From NCBI GenBank assembly GCA_027624625.1, contig JAQBWH010000009.1, positions 1 to 61,669 of the forward strand: a stretch of DNA of 61,669 bases. Reading direction: 5' to 3'. The notes beneath the pieces are model-generated. The model saw only the letters and a program-made list of their open reading frames with translations, did no database searches and was not told the origin of the DNA. The stretch comes from Verrucomicrobiota bacterium (lineage in GTDB: Bacteria; Verrucomicrobiota; Verrucomicrobiia; Chthoniobacterales; JACTMZ01). This document shows positions 39,326-48,228 of the stretch, piece by piece (the stretch's first letter is position 1; the number at the start of each line of letters is the position of its first letter). Both the position numbers and the translations under genes were made by a program.

Positions 39326-39535
39326 CTAACCAAAAGGCAGGTTCTCCTTGATGCGGGCCACGTCGGAGACGTCCACTAGGGCGCTCTTCGCGAGGTGCCG
39401 CTTCCGCTTGGCGCTCTTCGACGACATTAAATGGCGTCGCGAAGCATGGGCACGGAGGACCTTGCCGGTGCCAGTGACCTTGAATCGCTTGGCCACTGCC
39501 TTTTTTGTTTTTCTACGAGCTACCGATTTCGGCAT
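39326..39535 (-). CDS. rpmI: Ribosomal protein L35
   Basis: Large-subunit protein L35, 69 residues, with the family sequence PKSVARRKTKKAVAKRFKVT, GKVLRAHASRRHLMSSKSAKR and DVARIKENLPFG. The ATG at 39535 gives the expected MPKSV start. The gene usually preceded by infC here follows a small membrane-protein gene instead, 46 bases away. rplT starts 119 bases downstream. Confidence 0.97.
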   Translation of the reverse strand: MPKSVARRKTKKAVAKRFKVTGTGKVLRAHASRRHLMSSKSAKRKRHLAKSALVDVSDVARIKENLPFG

Positions 39536-39581
39536 AAGGATTAGGAACCTATGGCCCGAGCAGAAGGCTGGCAAGCCTTTC

Positions 39582-39728
39582 CTACTCCATCCAATTCAGG
39601 ATGTTGAAATTGGCACTGACCAACACCGTGATGATCACCGCGAGGGTAAGCAAACCCATCGACGTCCCTGTGGCGGCCAAAAGGATCAGCCACTGGATGA
39701 AGTTGTCTTCCGGATCGCGCGCTTGCAT
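39582..39728 (-). CDS. Small single-span membrane protein
   Basis: A 48-residue protein: a short polar start (MQARDPEDNFIQW), one hydrophobic segment of about 30 residues containing LLTLAVIITVLVSANF and a short NILNWME tail. No family is recognised. It begins inside the end of the RibD-C-like gene, in another frame, and ends 46 bases before rpmI. The long, evenly hydrophobic segment and tight packing argue for a real gene, but no clear ribosome-binding site is seen and chance is not excluded. Confidence 0.5.
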   Translation of the reverse strand: MQARDPEDNFIQWLILLAATGTSMGLLTLAVIITVLVSANFNILNWME

Positions 39729-40051
39729 GGTTGTTGGTTTACACCCTTGGCCGAGACCGCGGAAGCAAAAACCCGCGCGGAGCGCACGCTGTATTCCGCC
39801 TCGTAACGCCGGCCGCGGCAACGCAGACCCTCGAGGCGCAAGCGAACCGACTCGTCGAGCAGCGAGCGCAATCCTGGGCCGATCAGCGTCGGGGCACTCG
39901 CTCCTCCCATTATCTTCGGGACAAAAACCACACGCAAGCGCTGCAAAGTTCCCGCCGCAAGCATGGCGGCCAACGCCCCCGCCTGACCGCGCGGCCCGAG
40001 CAGTTTGCCGTCGAAGCTGAGGCTGACCCGGAGCTGGCCCGCCTTGCTCAC
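39686..40051 (-). CDS. Very short RibD-C / dihydrofolate-reductase-family-like protein
   Basis: A 121-residue protein with segments typical of the RibD C-terminal reductase fold: an opening strand ending SFDGKLLGPRG, then LAAMLAAGTLQRLRVVFVPK, the PKIMGGASAPTL loop and the closing RLEGLRCRGRRYEAEYSV strand. Full domains have about 200 residues; the middle that normally holds the NADPH-binding site is missing. It may be an internally deleted reductase or a scaffold-like remnant. The GTG start overlaps the stop of the preceding flippase-like gene (GTGA), so it appears translationally coupled. Not recognised as any named enzyme. Confidence 0.55.
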   Translation of the reverse strand: MSKAGQLRVSLSFDGKLLGPRGQAGALAAMLAAGTLQRLRVVFVPKIMGGASAPTLIGPGLRSLLDESVRLRLEGLRCRGRRYEAEYSVRSARVFASAVSAKGVNQQPCKRAIRKTTSSSG

Positions 40052-41070
40052 TCGCTGTGCTCGATTTGATCCTCGAGCCGGTCCACCTCCTGCCGCATGT
40101 CGCGCAGGTTGACCGATTCATCTGAGGAGGACCGGTAAAAGAGAAAAATAATCCCGCCGGCCAGACTACCCAGGGTGTTGATGAGAAAGCCGGACACCGA
40201 GATCAAGGTGGCAATGGCCGCCCCCACCCCGAATGGCGCCAGCAGGGAAACAAAGAGACTTTCCCGCAGGCCGATGCCCGAGACACTGATCGGGATGGCC
40301 GTGATCACCGCGACAATCGGCATGACCGAAAAAATATCGACCACCCCGAGCAGGTCGGTAAACGCACGGGCCGCGCAATAGAACGTGGTGAAAAACATGC
40401 CGAAAAGCGGAAAGGAAATGAGCAAGGCCCAGATGGTCAGGCGCCAGCCTTTGGCGTACATATGGCAAGCGGCCGAAACTTCCACGATTCTTCCCCGCAG
40501 GGGTGTCCACTGCGGAAGATAATGCACCCAGCCGAGGGCCGAAACGGCAAACATGCCCAGAATGGTGATCGACGCGGCACCGAGCAGCCACAAAAGCAAA
40601 TTCAGCAAGGTCGAGCTGCCCTCGGCCCGGTCCAGCAAGTCGTAACGGAAATAAAGGAGGGCCAAGCTCAGAAAAATCAGGGCGAGCATGCCGATCACGC
40701 GGTCCATGAACACACTGAGCAGCGCCGCCGCTTTGTTGTCCTTCGCTTCGCGCATGGTCAGAAACATTTTCACCACGTCACCGCCGGTCGAGCCCAGCAT
40801 GAAGAGGTTGAAGAACATTCCGATCATGAACAATTGCCAGGTCCGCAGCCAGGTCATGTTGATATTTTGCACGGCGAGAAGAATTTTCCACCGGGCCGTG
40901 GCCACCATCGTGCATAAAAAAAACACACCGACACCCGCCCCCAACCAGCGCCAGTCAGCCAGCTTGACCGCCCCGAGCATTTCACGCCGGCGCTCGGGAT
41001 CATGGAAGACCCACCACAGGAGGCCGATGGTGACAGCCAACTGCAGCATGGTGAGCAAAGTTTTTTTCAT
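40048..41070 (-). CDS. Lysylphosphatidylglycerol synthase/flippase-type (UPF0104) membrane protein
   Basis: A 340-residue polytopic membrane protein with the LPG-synthase TM-region layout: about eight helices, GSTGGDVVKMFLTMREAKDN near residue 95, MDRVIGMLALI, and PISVSGIGLRESLFVSLLAPFG near residue 265. These proteins are flippase-like and move lipids or lipid-linked material. It lacks the cytosolic MprF synthase domain, so aminoacylation is not implied. A charged C-terminal tail (RQEVDRLEDQIEHSE) ends it. The RibD-C-like gene follows with a GTGA overlap. Confidence 0.88.
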   Translation of the reverse strand: MKKTLLTMLQLAVTIGLLWWVFHDPERRREMLGAVKLADWRWLGAGVGVFFLCTMVATARWKILLAVQNINMTWLRTWQLFMIGMFFNLFMLGSTGGDVVKMFLTMREAKDNKAAALLSVFMDRVIGMLALIFLSLALLYFRYDLLDRAEGSSTLLNLLLWLLGAASITILGMFAVSALGWVHYLPQWTPLRGRIVEVSAACHMYAKGWRLTIWALLISFPLFGMFFTTFYCAARAFTDLLGVVDIFSVMPIVAVITAIPISVSGIGLRESLFVSLLAPFGVGAAIATLISVSGFLINTLGSLAGGIIFLFYRSSSDESVNLRDMRQEVDRLEDQIEHSE

Positions 41071-41093
41071 ACGCGAGCACCGAACAGAATCAA

Positions 41094-42338
41094 TCAGTTA
41101 ATGGCCCCACGCGAAATAACTTTTTTGGCCACCTCCTCGCCGCTGGCCATCACCGCGTCGATGCTCGCACCGCATTGGGCATCACCAGCCACCCGCACGC
41201 CGGGAGGCAGCACGCCCCAGGGCGAAGGACGGCGACGGAAGCCCGGCAACTGCTCGGGCACCGCATAAGGGACCTCGATAAAAGCCAGCGGACGCATCGA
41301 TCGCGGGTCCGCTCCAAACCATGACGCCACCTCTGCCCGTACCAATTCCGCATCCGCTGCGCGGGCGTGGCCGGGCAGAACAGTGACACTCCATAAGTGG
41401 GCATCCCGCGGGGCCAGACTGGGCGCGGCATTGCTGACCAAGGCGGCATGCAAAACCGGACTCTTTTCGCGCCTTGGCGGGAGGCAGAGCCACGCGCCGT
41501 CATAAAACGGACGGTCCGCCGCAAAATAATGGACGGCCGTGGCCAGCGCGGCCCGGGGCTTCCCGCTCCCGAGCAAACGGCAGGCCGCCGGTTCGTCGAC
41601 GGCCAGAATAACCTCCTCCCCGGCTAGAACCGACCCGTTGGCGAAGCGCACCCCGCCAACCCGGCCGTGCGCGAAGACCAATGACTCCGCTCGCATTCCG
41701 TAACGAACCATGTCCTGAGGAATCCCCGCCACCAACTGCTCGGCGAGAGCCCCGATTCCGCCGGCCGGAAGCAGGGCCCGCCCGGTGACAAAGCGCCGCA
41801 GATAACCGAGAAAAACTTCCCCGCTGGTCTGCAGCTCCGGGTCGAGCAAAACGCCACCGAAGAAAGGCCGGGCAAAGCGCGTAAAAAAAGTTTCACTAAA
41901 TCCGCAGCGCTGCAACAAGGCCGCGGTTGAAAGGCTGTCGTCAACTCCCCCCCGTCCGAAAGACTTGGTAACCAGACCAAGCAAACGAAACAAATCGGCC
42001 CACGGGATAACCTCCGCCCGGAGCGCGCCAAGAAGCGCCAGGGGCCGGCGCAGGGGGTTTTCCAAGCAACTCGGACGGCCACCTCCGACCAACATGGCGC
42101 CTGCCCGGAAGCGTCCGCCACCCAAGGCGGTCAAATCAAGATGTCGGCGCGCTGTCGGATAGGAATCGAGAAGCACCTGGAATCCGCGATCGAGAATGAA
42201 ACCCTCCGGCGTCCGCTCGGAAACCGCCCTCCCGCCCGGACGGCCGGATGCTTCGCAAAGGACAAACGGATGCCCGGCTTCCGAGAGCAACTTCGCGCAG
42301 GTCGAACCCGCCAACCCCGCGCCGACAACAATGGTCAT
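41094..42338 (-). CDS. FAD-dependent amine-oxidase/desaturase-like oxidoreductase
   Basis: A 414-residue flavoprotein of the protoporphyrinogen-oxidase/phytoene-desaturase superfamily. It opens with a dinucleotide-binding VVGAGLAGSTCAKLLSEAG and GRPGGRAVSERT, has an internal LPAGGIGALAEQLV segment and a C-terminal FAD-contact GVRVAGDAQCGASIDAVMASG. Substrate is not known; no carotenoid or heme genes are adjacent. The ATG at 42338 places the Rossmann motif at the start. It diverges from glgP across 83 bases. Confidence 0.85.
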   Translation of the reverse strand: MTIVVGAGLAGSTCAKLLSEAGHPFVLCEASGRPGGRAVSERTPEGFILDRGFQVLLDSYPTARRHLDLTALGGGRFRAGAMLVGGGRPSCLENPLRRPLALLGALRAEVIPWADLFRLLGLVTKSFGRGGVDDSLSTAALLQRCGFSETFFTRFARPFFGGVLLDPELQTSGEVFLGYLRRFVTGRALLPAGGIGALAEQLVAGIPQDMVRYGMRAESLVFAHGRVGGVRFANGSVLAGEEVILAVDEPAACRLLGSGKPRAALATAVHYFAADRPFYDGAWLCLPPRREKSPVLHAALVSNAAPSLAPRDAHLWSVTVLPGHARAADAELVRAEVASWFGADPRSMRPLAFIEVPYAVPEQLPGFRRRPSPWGVLPPGVRVAGDAQCGASIDAVMASGEEVAKKVISRGAIN

Positions 42339-42421
42339 TGGTAGGTCAATACTGCCACTCCGCGCCTTGAACAAATACTTCTCGCACCATTCGCATTCTA
42401 CATTAACGTCCGACACGCATC

Positions 42422-44863
42422 ATGCACAAAGCAGCACCTCTCAAATTCGAGAAAGAAATCATCGATGAGTTAAAATACACCATGGCGCGTGACCAGGTTA
42501 CGGCGTCGCGCCGCGAATGGTGGATTGCGACCTCGATGGCCATCCAGCGCATGGTCATTGAGCGCATGATGAAAACCCTCGCTGTCCATAACGAGCAAAA
42601 TGTCCGCCGTGTTTACTACATGTCTATGGAGTTCCTCATGGGCCGCCTCTTTGCCAACAACATGATTGCCGCCGGCGTCTTCAATCAAGTCAACGAAGCC
42701 CTCGACAACCTCGGTCACCCCCTCGAGGAAACGCGCGATGAAGAATACGACATGGCGCTCGGCAATGGTGGCCTCGGTCGTCTCGCCGCCTGCTTTCTCG
42801 ACTCGTTGGCTACGCTCGACCTCCCCGCCGTCGGCTACGGCATTCACTACCAATACGGCCTCTTCAAACAAGAGTTCCGCAAAGGCTACCAGGTCGAACT
42901 GCCCGACGCCTGGATCCAATACGGCTCCCCCTGGGAGATCGTCCGGCCCTCCCACCGGCAGGAAGTCCCGGTCTACGGCCACGTCGAGACGATGGGTGAC
43001 GGCCTCGGCCACACCCGCTCGGTCTGGGTCGGTTTTCGCAAGCTCATTGGTGTTCCCTATGACATTCCGATTCCGGGTTACGGCACCGAAACGGTCAATT
43101 TTCTCCGCCTTTGGGAGTCAAAGGCCCCCGAAGAATTCGATTTCGACGCCTTTAACCGCGGTGGTTACGAGGAGGCTGTCCGCCAAAAAAACATGGCCGA
43201 GACGATCAGCAAGGTCCTCTATCCAAACGACAACACCGAGGCCGGCAAAGAGCTTCGCCTCCTCCAGCAATACTTTTTCACCGCCTGCTCCCTGCGGGAC
43301 ATCATCCGCCGGTTTCAGAAAGACAACTCGGACTGGTCCAAATTCCCGGAAAAAGTCGCCATCCAACTGAACGACACGCACCCTTCGATCAGCATCCCGG
43401 AATTGCAGCGCCTCTTGGTCGATGACTACGACCTTCCTTGGGCACAAGCCTGGTCCATCGTCACGCGGACCTTCGCCTACACCAACCATACCCTTCTGCC
43501 TGAAGCGCTGGAAAAGTGGAGTGTCGCCCTCCTCCGCAAAGTCCTTCCGCGCCACTTGCAGATCATTTTTGAGATCAACAAGAGCTTTCTGGAAGAAGTC
43601 GAGAAGAAGTGGCCCGGCGACGTGGAGAAAAAGCGCGTGCTTTCCCTCATCGAGGAAAACCATGAGCAGATGGTCCGGATGGGTCATCTCAGCGTGGTGG
43701 GCAGCCATTCGGTCAACGGTGTAGCCGCCCTCCACACCAAACTGGTCAAATCCGACCTCTTTCCCGAATTCGACGCTCTCTACCCCGGACGGATCAACAA
43801 CAAGACCAATGGCATCACCCCGCGGCGCTGGCTTGTCGCTTGCAACCCGCGCCTCTCCGACCTCATCACCCGCACCATAGGCGCCGGCTGGGAGCGCAAT
43901 CTCGACCTTCTGCGCAAACTTGAGCCCCATGCCGATGACGCCGAGTTCCGCGAAGAATTTATGGCGGTCAAGCAGGCCAACAAAGTGAAACTGGCCCAAC
44001 GCATCCTCGATGAGTGCGGTGTCGCGGTCGACCCCTCGGCCATCTTCGACGTGCAAATCAAGCGCCTCCACGAGTACAAGCGGCAACACCTCAACCTCCT
44101 CCACATCCTCTGGCTCTACCGCCGTCTGCTCAAAGACCCGCACCTCGCTATCCCGCCGCGCGTTTTTATCTTCGCCGCCAAGGCCGCACCGGGTTACGAC
44201 ACAGCCAAGCTTATCATCAAGGCGATCAACGCGGTTGGCGCGAAAATCAACGGCGACAAGCGTATCAAGGACAAACTCAAAGTTGCCTTCATGCCGAACT
44301 ACCGCGTCTCCTTGGCCCAGCGTATCGTCCCCGCCGCCGACCTCTCCGAACAAATCTCCACGGCCGGCAAGGAGGCCTCCGGCACCGGCAATATGAAACT
44401 CGCCCTCAACGGCGCCATCACGATCGGCACCCTCGACGGCGCCAATGTCGAGATCCTCGAAGAAGTGGGCCAAGACAATATCTTCATTTTCGGCCGCACG
44501 GTCGAGGAAGTGCGCGCGTTGGTTGCCGCTGGCTACGACCCGCAGAAGTTTTACGGTTCCGACCCCGAACTCGCCGCCATCATCGACTGGCTGGGCACCG
44601 ACTACTTCACCCCGGACGAAGGCTCCCATGTGCTCGCCCCGCTCCGCGACAATCTCCTCTACCACGACCCCTACCTCTGCCTCGCCGACTTCAAGTCCTA
44701 CTGCGAGGCCCAGGAAAAAGTCTCCGCCGCTTATCAGGACAAACCCCGCTGGGGCAAAATGGCCGTTCTTAACACCGCACGGGTCGGAAAATTTTCCAGC
44801 GACCGCACCATTCGGGAATACGCCCGTGACATCTGGCACCTCGATCCCGTCCCAGTACGCTGA
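42422..44863 (+). CDS. glgP: Glycogen/alpha-glucan phosphorylase
   Basis: Phosphorolyses glycogen to glucose-1-phosphate using pyridoxal phosphate. The 813-residue length fits. Motifs: [65 protein letters not shown] and the PLP-lysine region [20 protein letters not shown]. The C-terminal half carries RIHEYKRQ-like [11 protein letters not shown]. The C-terminus ends [11 protein letters not shown] 210-base gap without any recognised signal separates it from the ABC ATPase gene. Confidence 0.97.
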   Translation: MHKAAPLKFEKEIIDELKYTMARDQVTASRREWWIATSMAIQRMVIERMMKTLAVHNEQNVRRVYYMSMEFLMGRLFANNMIAAGVFNQVNEALDNLGHPLEETRDEEYDMALGNGGLGRLAACFLDSLATLDLPAVGYGIHYQYGLFKQEFRKGYQVELPDAWIQYGSPWEIVRPSHRQEVPVYGHVETMGDGLGHTRSVWVGFRKLIGVPYDIPIPGYGTETVNFLRLWESKAPEEFDFDAFNRGGYEEAVRQKNMAETISKVLYPNDNTEAGKELRLLQQYFFTACSLRDIIRRFQKDNSDWSKFPEKVAIQLNDTHPSISIPELQRLLVDDYDLPWAQAWSIVTRTFAYTNHTLLPEALEKWSVALLRKVLPRHLQIIFEINKSFLEEVEKKWPGDVEKKRVLSLIEENHEQMVRMGHLSVVGSHSVNGVAALHTKLVKSDLFPEFDALYPGRINNKTNGITPRRWLVACNPRLSDLITRTIGAGWERNLDLLRKLEPHADDAEFREEFMAVKQANKVKLAQRILDECGVAVDPSAIFDVQIKRLHEYKRQHLNLLHILWLYRRLLKDPHLAIPPRVFIFAAKAAPGYDTAKLIIKAINAVGAKINGDKRIKDKLKVAFMPNYRVSLAQRIVPAADLSEQISTAGKEASGTGNMKLALNGAITIGTLDGANVEILEEVGQDNIFIFGRTVEEVRALVAAGYDPQKFYGSDPELAAIIDWLGTDYFTPDEGSHVLAPLRDNLLYHDPYLCLADFKSYCEAQEKVSAAYQDKPRWGKMAVLNTARVGKFSSDRTIREYARDIWHLDPVPVR

Positions 44864-45073
44864 CCGCCCCTGCATCTCAAACAAGGCGGCGGCGAGATAA
44901 CGCGCCCACCGCTTCCCGTGCTTCCCGGGCCAACCCTCCTCGTCGTCTCATCCGCTCCCCGTCGCGCTCGCCGCCGGCTTGACGCGCCACTATCCTTGCC
45001 TCAGCGCACCCTGCCAGCCATGATAATACGCGCAGCGTAGGACTTCCGCGCCCCTCGCCGCGCGCCCCGCTCC

Positions 45074-46195
45074 ATGGCCAGCGTCACCCTTCAAAACGTC
45101 ACCAAAATCTACCGCGGTCGCCGCGGCGAGGAAATCCCGGCCGTCCTTGGCCTCTCCCTGGAAATCCCCGACAAGTCTTTTGTTGTCCTGCTTGGTCCGT
45201 CTGGTTGCGGCAAAACCAGCACCTTGCGCATGGTTGCCGGCCTCGAAAGTCTCACCTCCGGACGCATTCTCATCGGCGACACCGACGTCAGCGGTCTGCC
45301 TCCGGGCGACCGTGATGTCACCATGGTCTTCCAAAACTACTCGCTCTACCCTCACCTCACCGTGGCCGAGAACCTCGCTTTCGGCCTCCGCGTCCGGCGC
45401 CTGGGCCCCGCGGACATCGCACGCCGCGTCCACGAGGCCGCCGGCATCCTCGGCATTGAGGATATCCTCCCGCGCATGCCCCGCGATCTTTCCGGCGGAC
45501 AACAGCAACGTGTCGCGGTCGGCCGCGCCATCGTCCGCCAACCCCGCGTCTTCCTTTTCGACGAACCCCTTTCCAATCTTGATGCCAAAATGCGCGCCCA
45601 ACTCCGGGCCGAACTGATCAAACTCCACCAGCGGCTTCAAACCACTATCATTTACGTGACCCATGATCAGGCCGAAGCCATGACCATGGGAACGAGCATC
45701 GCTGTGCTTCGCGACGGCACGCTCCAACAATCCGGCCGCCCATTGCACCTCTACAACCAACCGTGCAACGCCTTTGTGGCCGGTTTTCTCGGCGCCCCCC
45801 CGATGAACTTCATCCGCGGCACGCTCCAGGCCCGCGAAGGTGCCCGTCTGGCTTTTCGGGAAAGCGGCGGCGGGTCCCTCGAAATCGAACTCCCCGCGCG
45901 CACCAACCTGGCCCGCCTGATTGAAACGGAGGTTCTTCTCGGCCTCCGGCCCGAACATTTTCAACCCCTTCTGCCCGGCGAAACCCCCAACGCCGCCACC
46001 TTCCCCGCCCACCTCGACATTGTCGAACCCACCGGCGCCGAATCCATTTGCTACCTTCAGACCGGTGCCAACACCCTCATCTGCCGCAGTCGCCACATCA
46101 TCGACACGCGCGAGGCCGGACACCGCATGCTCTTCCGCGCGGATTCGGCCAAACTTCTCCTCTTCGACCCGGCTACCAATCTGCGGATCGACTAA
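45074..46195 (+). CDS. Sugar ABC transporter ATPase (MsmK/UgpC-like)
   Basis: A 373-residue ATPase of carbohydrate importers. It has Walker A LGPSGCGKTSTLRMV, the signature LSGGQQQRVAVGRAIVRQP, Walker B VFLFDEPLSNLDAKMRAQLR, the switch VTHDQAEAMTMG and a C-terminal TOBE domain (LGLRPEHFQPL). Such ATPases can serve several sugar importers. No permease or binding protein is adjacent, so it is an orphan energiser, possibly for oligosaccharide uptake feeding glgP upstream. dgt follows after one base. Confidence 0.93.
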   Translation: MASVTLQNVTKIYRGRRGEEIPAVLGLSLEIPDKSFVVLLGPSGCGKTSTLRMVAGLESLTSGRILIGDTDVSGLPPGDRDVTMVFQNYSLYPHLTVAENLAFGLRVRRLGPADIARRVHEAAGILGIEDILPRMPRDLSGGQQQRVAVGRAIVRQPRVFLFDEPLSNLDAKMRAQLRAELIKLHQRLQTTIIYVTHDQAEAMTMGTSIAVLRDGTLQQSGRPLHLYNQPCNAFVAGFLGAPPMNFIRGTLQAREGARLAFRESGGGSLEIELPARTNLARLIETEVLLGLRPEHFQPLLPGETPNAATFPAHLDIVEPTGAESICYLQTGANTLICRSRHIIDTREAGHRMLFRADSAKLLLFDPATNLRID

Positions 46196-46196
46196 T

Positions 46197-47339
46197 ATGG
46201 ATCTCCTCCGCACCCGCGAAGACGTCGAGCGCCACGAGGAGCACTTTCTTGCCCCATTCGCGCAGAAGTCCTCGGCGACCCGCGGCCGACGGCATGCGCA
46301 GTCCGTCCACCGTTGGCGCAGCGAGTATCAACGCGACGTCGCCCGCATCATCCATTCCGCCGCCTTCCGCCGCCTTGAATACAAAACCCAGGTCTTCCTC
46401 AATGGGACCGGCGACCACTACCGCACACGTCTCACCCATACGATGGAGGTCGCCTCGATCAGCCGCACCTTGGCTCGTGCTCTTGGTCTGAACGAAGACC
46501 TGGCCGAAGCTATCGCTCTGGCCCATGACCTCGGCCACGCTCCCTTTGGCCACTCCGGCGAGGAAACCCTAAACCGCCTGCTCAAAGACCACGGTGGCTT
46601 CGACCATAACGGGCAAAGCCTTCGCGTGGTCACTTTGCTCGAAAGCCCCTACGAGGATTTCGACGGGCTCAACCTGACCTATGAAGTGCTCGAGGGCGTG
46701 CAAAAACATGCCACCGCCCGAGTCGCGCCCGGCCTCGGCGCTTACCCCTCTGCCTGCCTCGAGGGGCAAATCGCTGACCTCGCCGACGAAATCGCCTACT
46801 ACACCCACGATCTGCAGGACGGTCTGGAAGCCGGACTGATCAAGGCGGCCCAACTGGCCGACGTCGCCCTTTGCACCGAAGTCTCCCACGACCACGGACT
46901 CGACCTGGCCGACGCCGACGCCAAGACGGCGCGCCTCAGTTTGGCCCGACTACTCTCCAATCATCTCATTCAAGATGTGCTAGAAACCAGCGCCGTCCGC
47001 ATCGCGGCCGCAGGAGTGATGACGGCCGATGAGACCCGTTCCCACCCGGATCTCCTCATCGCTTACAGCGAAGGTACCGCGGCCAAGACCAAAGCGCTTC
47101 GCTCCTTCCTCTATGCCCACCTTTACTTTCACCCCGAAGTCAGTGACGCCAACCAGCGGGCCTGCGACCTGATGGCCGATGTCTTCAATGCCTACCTTCT
47201 AGATCCGAGTCAGATCGGACGCGAGGCGACCCGCCGCGTGCCCAATTGCGGACTGCAGCGCGCGGCGGGCGATTACATCGCGGGCATGACCGACCGCTAT
47301 CTTCTGCGCGAGCACGCGCGGCTGTTCCCTTCATCGTGA
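46197..47339 (+). CDS. dgt: dGTP triphosphohydrolase-like (HD superfamily)
   Basis: Hydrolyses deoxynucleoside triphosphates to the nucleoside and triphosphate. The 380-residue protein has the family N-terminus (QSVHRWRSEYQRDVARIIHS, then AAFRRLEYKTQVF) and the HD-domain metal residues in RTRLTHTMEVASISRTLAR and ALAHDLGHAPFGHSGEETL. ADEIAYYTHDLQDGL supplies a second conserved patch. It starts one base after the ABC ATPase stop and its TGA overlaps the next gene's GTG (GTGA), so three genes are packed together. Confidence 0.94.
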   Translation: MDLLRTREDVERHEEHFLAPFAQKSSATRGRRHAQSVHRWRSEYQRDVARIIHSAAFRRLEYKTQVFLNGTGDHYRTRLTHTMEVASISRTLARALGLNEDLAEAIALAHDLGHAPFGHSGEETLNRLLKDHGGFDHNGQSLRVVTLLESPYEDFDGLNLTYEVLEGVQKHATARVAPGLGAYPSACLEGQIADLADEIAYYTHDLQDGLEAGLIKAAQLADVALCTEVSHDHGLDLADADAKTARLSLARLLSNHLIQDVLETSAVRIAAAGVMTADETRSHPDLLIAYSEGTAAKTKALRSFLYAHLYFHPEVSDANQRACDLMADVFNAYLLDPSQIGREATRRVPNCGLQRAAGDYIAGMTDRYLLREHARLFPSS

Positions 47340-48169
47340 GGCCGCTCGGCGTCTTGTCGCGCGTTCTCGGTGTCGCCATCCTCGTCTGGCTCGGGTTGCT
47401 CGTCTTCCTCGCGCTGACCCAACGCTCGATGATCTACTATCCTTCACGCAACGACGCGGAATCGCTCGAACGCGAAGCCCGCGTCAGCGGGTTCCAGCCT
47501 TGGAGAAATCCCGCCGGCCAAACCATCGGTTACTTTAGCCCGGCCGCGCCGAACGACACACGACCACCCGCCGCCGTTCTCATCACGCACGGTAACGCCG
47601 GTTACGCCGCGCATCGTGTGGACTATGCACACATTTTGCGCAACGCCGCACCGGATCGCGCTCTTTCTGTCTACATCCTCGAATATCCCGGCTACGGCGC
47701 GCGGCCCGGGCAACCCGCGCAGACCGATTTTCTCGGCGCGGCGGATGAAGCGGTGAGCCTGGTCCCCGACAACATGCCCCTCATTGTCCTTGGTGAATCC
47801 ATCGGCACCGGCGTCGCCGCCGCCACCGCTGCGGCACACCCCGACCGCACCAAAGGACTTCTCCTCCTCACCCCGTTTGACAGCCTCGCCAATGTCGCGC
47901 AATACCATTATCCAATCCTCCCCGTCCGTTGGATCATGCGCGACCAATACCCGGCTGGGATTTGGCTTGAAAATTTCCAAGGCCCGATCGCCATCATCCT
48001 CGCGGCAAAGGACACCATCGTCCCCGCCAAATTTGGCCAAAAGCTTTACGACGCCTACCCAGGCCCCAAACTTCTCCTCATCGCCGACCAAGCCGACCAC
48101 AACGACCTCCTTTCCACCCTCCCCGCATCCGCTTGGCAAGAAGCCCTTAACTTCCTTCTTCCTTGGTAA
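47336..48169 (+). CDS. Membrane-anchored alpha/beta hydrolase
   Basis: A 277-residue alpha/beta-fold hydrolase. An N-terminal hydrophobic segment (about residues 5-27) anchors it to the inner membrane, with the catalytic domain probably in the periplasm. The oxyanion loop ITHGNAGY, the nucleophile elbow LGESIGTG and a C-terminal DHND with acid AKDTIVP complete the triad pattern of Bem46/YqiA-like proteins. Substrate is unknown. The GTG start at 47336 overlaps the dgt stop; longer in-frame sequence upstream lies within dgt. Confidence 0.88.
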   Translation: MRPLGVLSRVLGVAILVWLGLLVFLALTQRSMIYYPSRNDAESLEREARVSGFQPWRNPAGQTIGYFSPAAPNDTRPPAAVLITHGNAGYAAHRVDYAHILRNAAPDRALSVYILEYPGYGARPGQPAQTDFLGAADEAVSLVPDNMPLIVLGESIGTGVAAATAAAHPDRTKGLLLLTPFDSLANVAQYHYPILPVRWIMRDQYPAGIWLENFQGPIAIILAAKDTIVPAKFGQKLYDAYPGPKLLLIADQADHNDLLSTLPASAWQEALNFLLPW

Positions 48170-48228
48170 ATCCAGCTGGCCCGGCCGGCTGCACGCCTTC
48201 GCCCAAGTTTCCAACTCAGGCCTCAGCC

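Noticed and set aside
43118..44884. A 588-codon open frame on the minus strand.
   Set aside because: It is antisense to glgP with no recognisable domain; GC-rich codon bias keeps it open.
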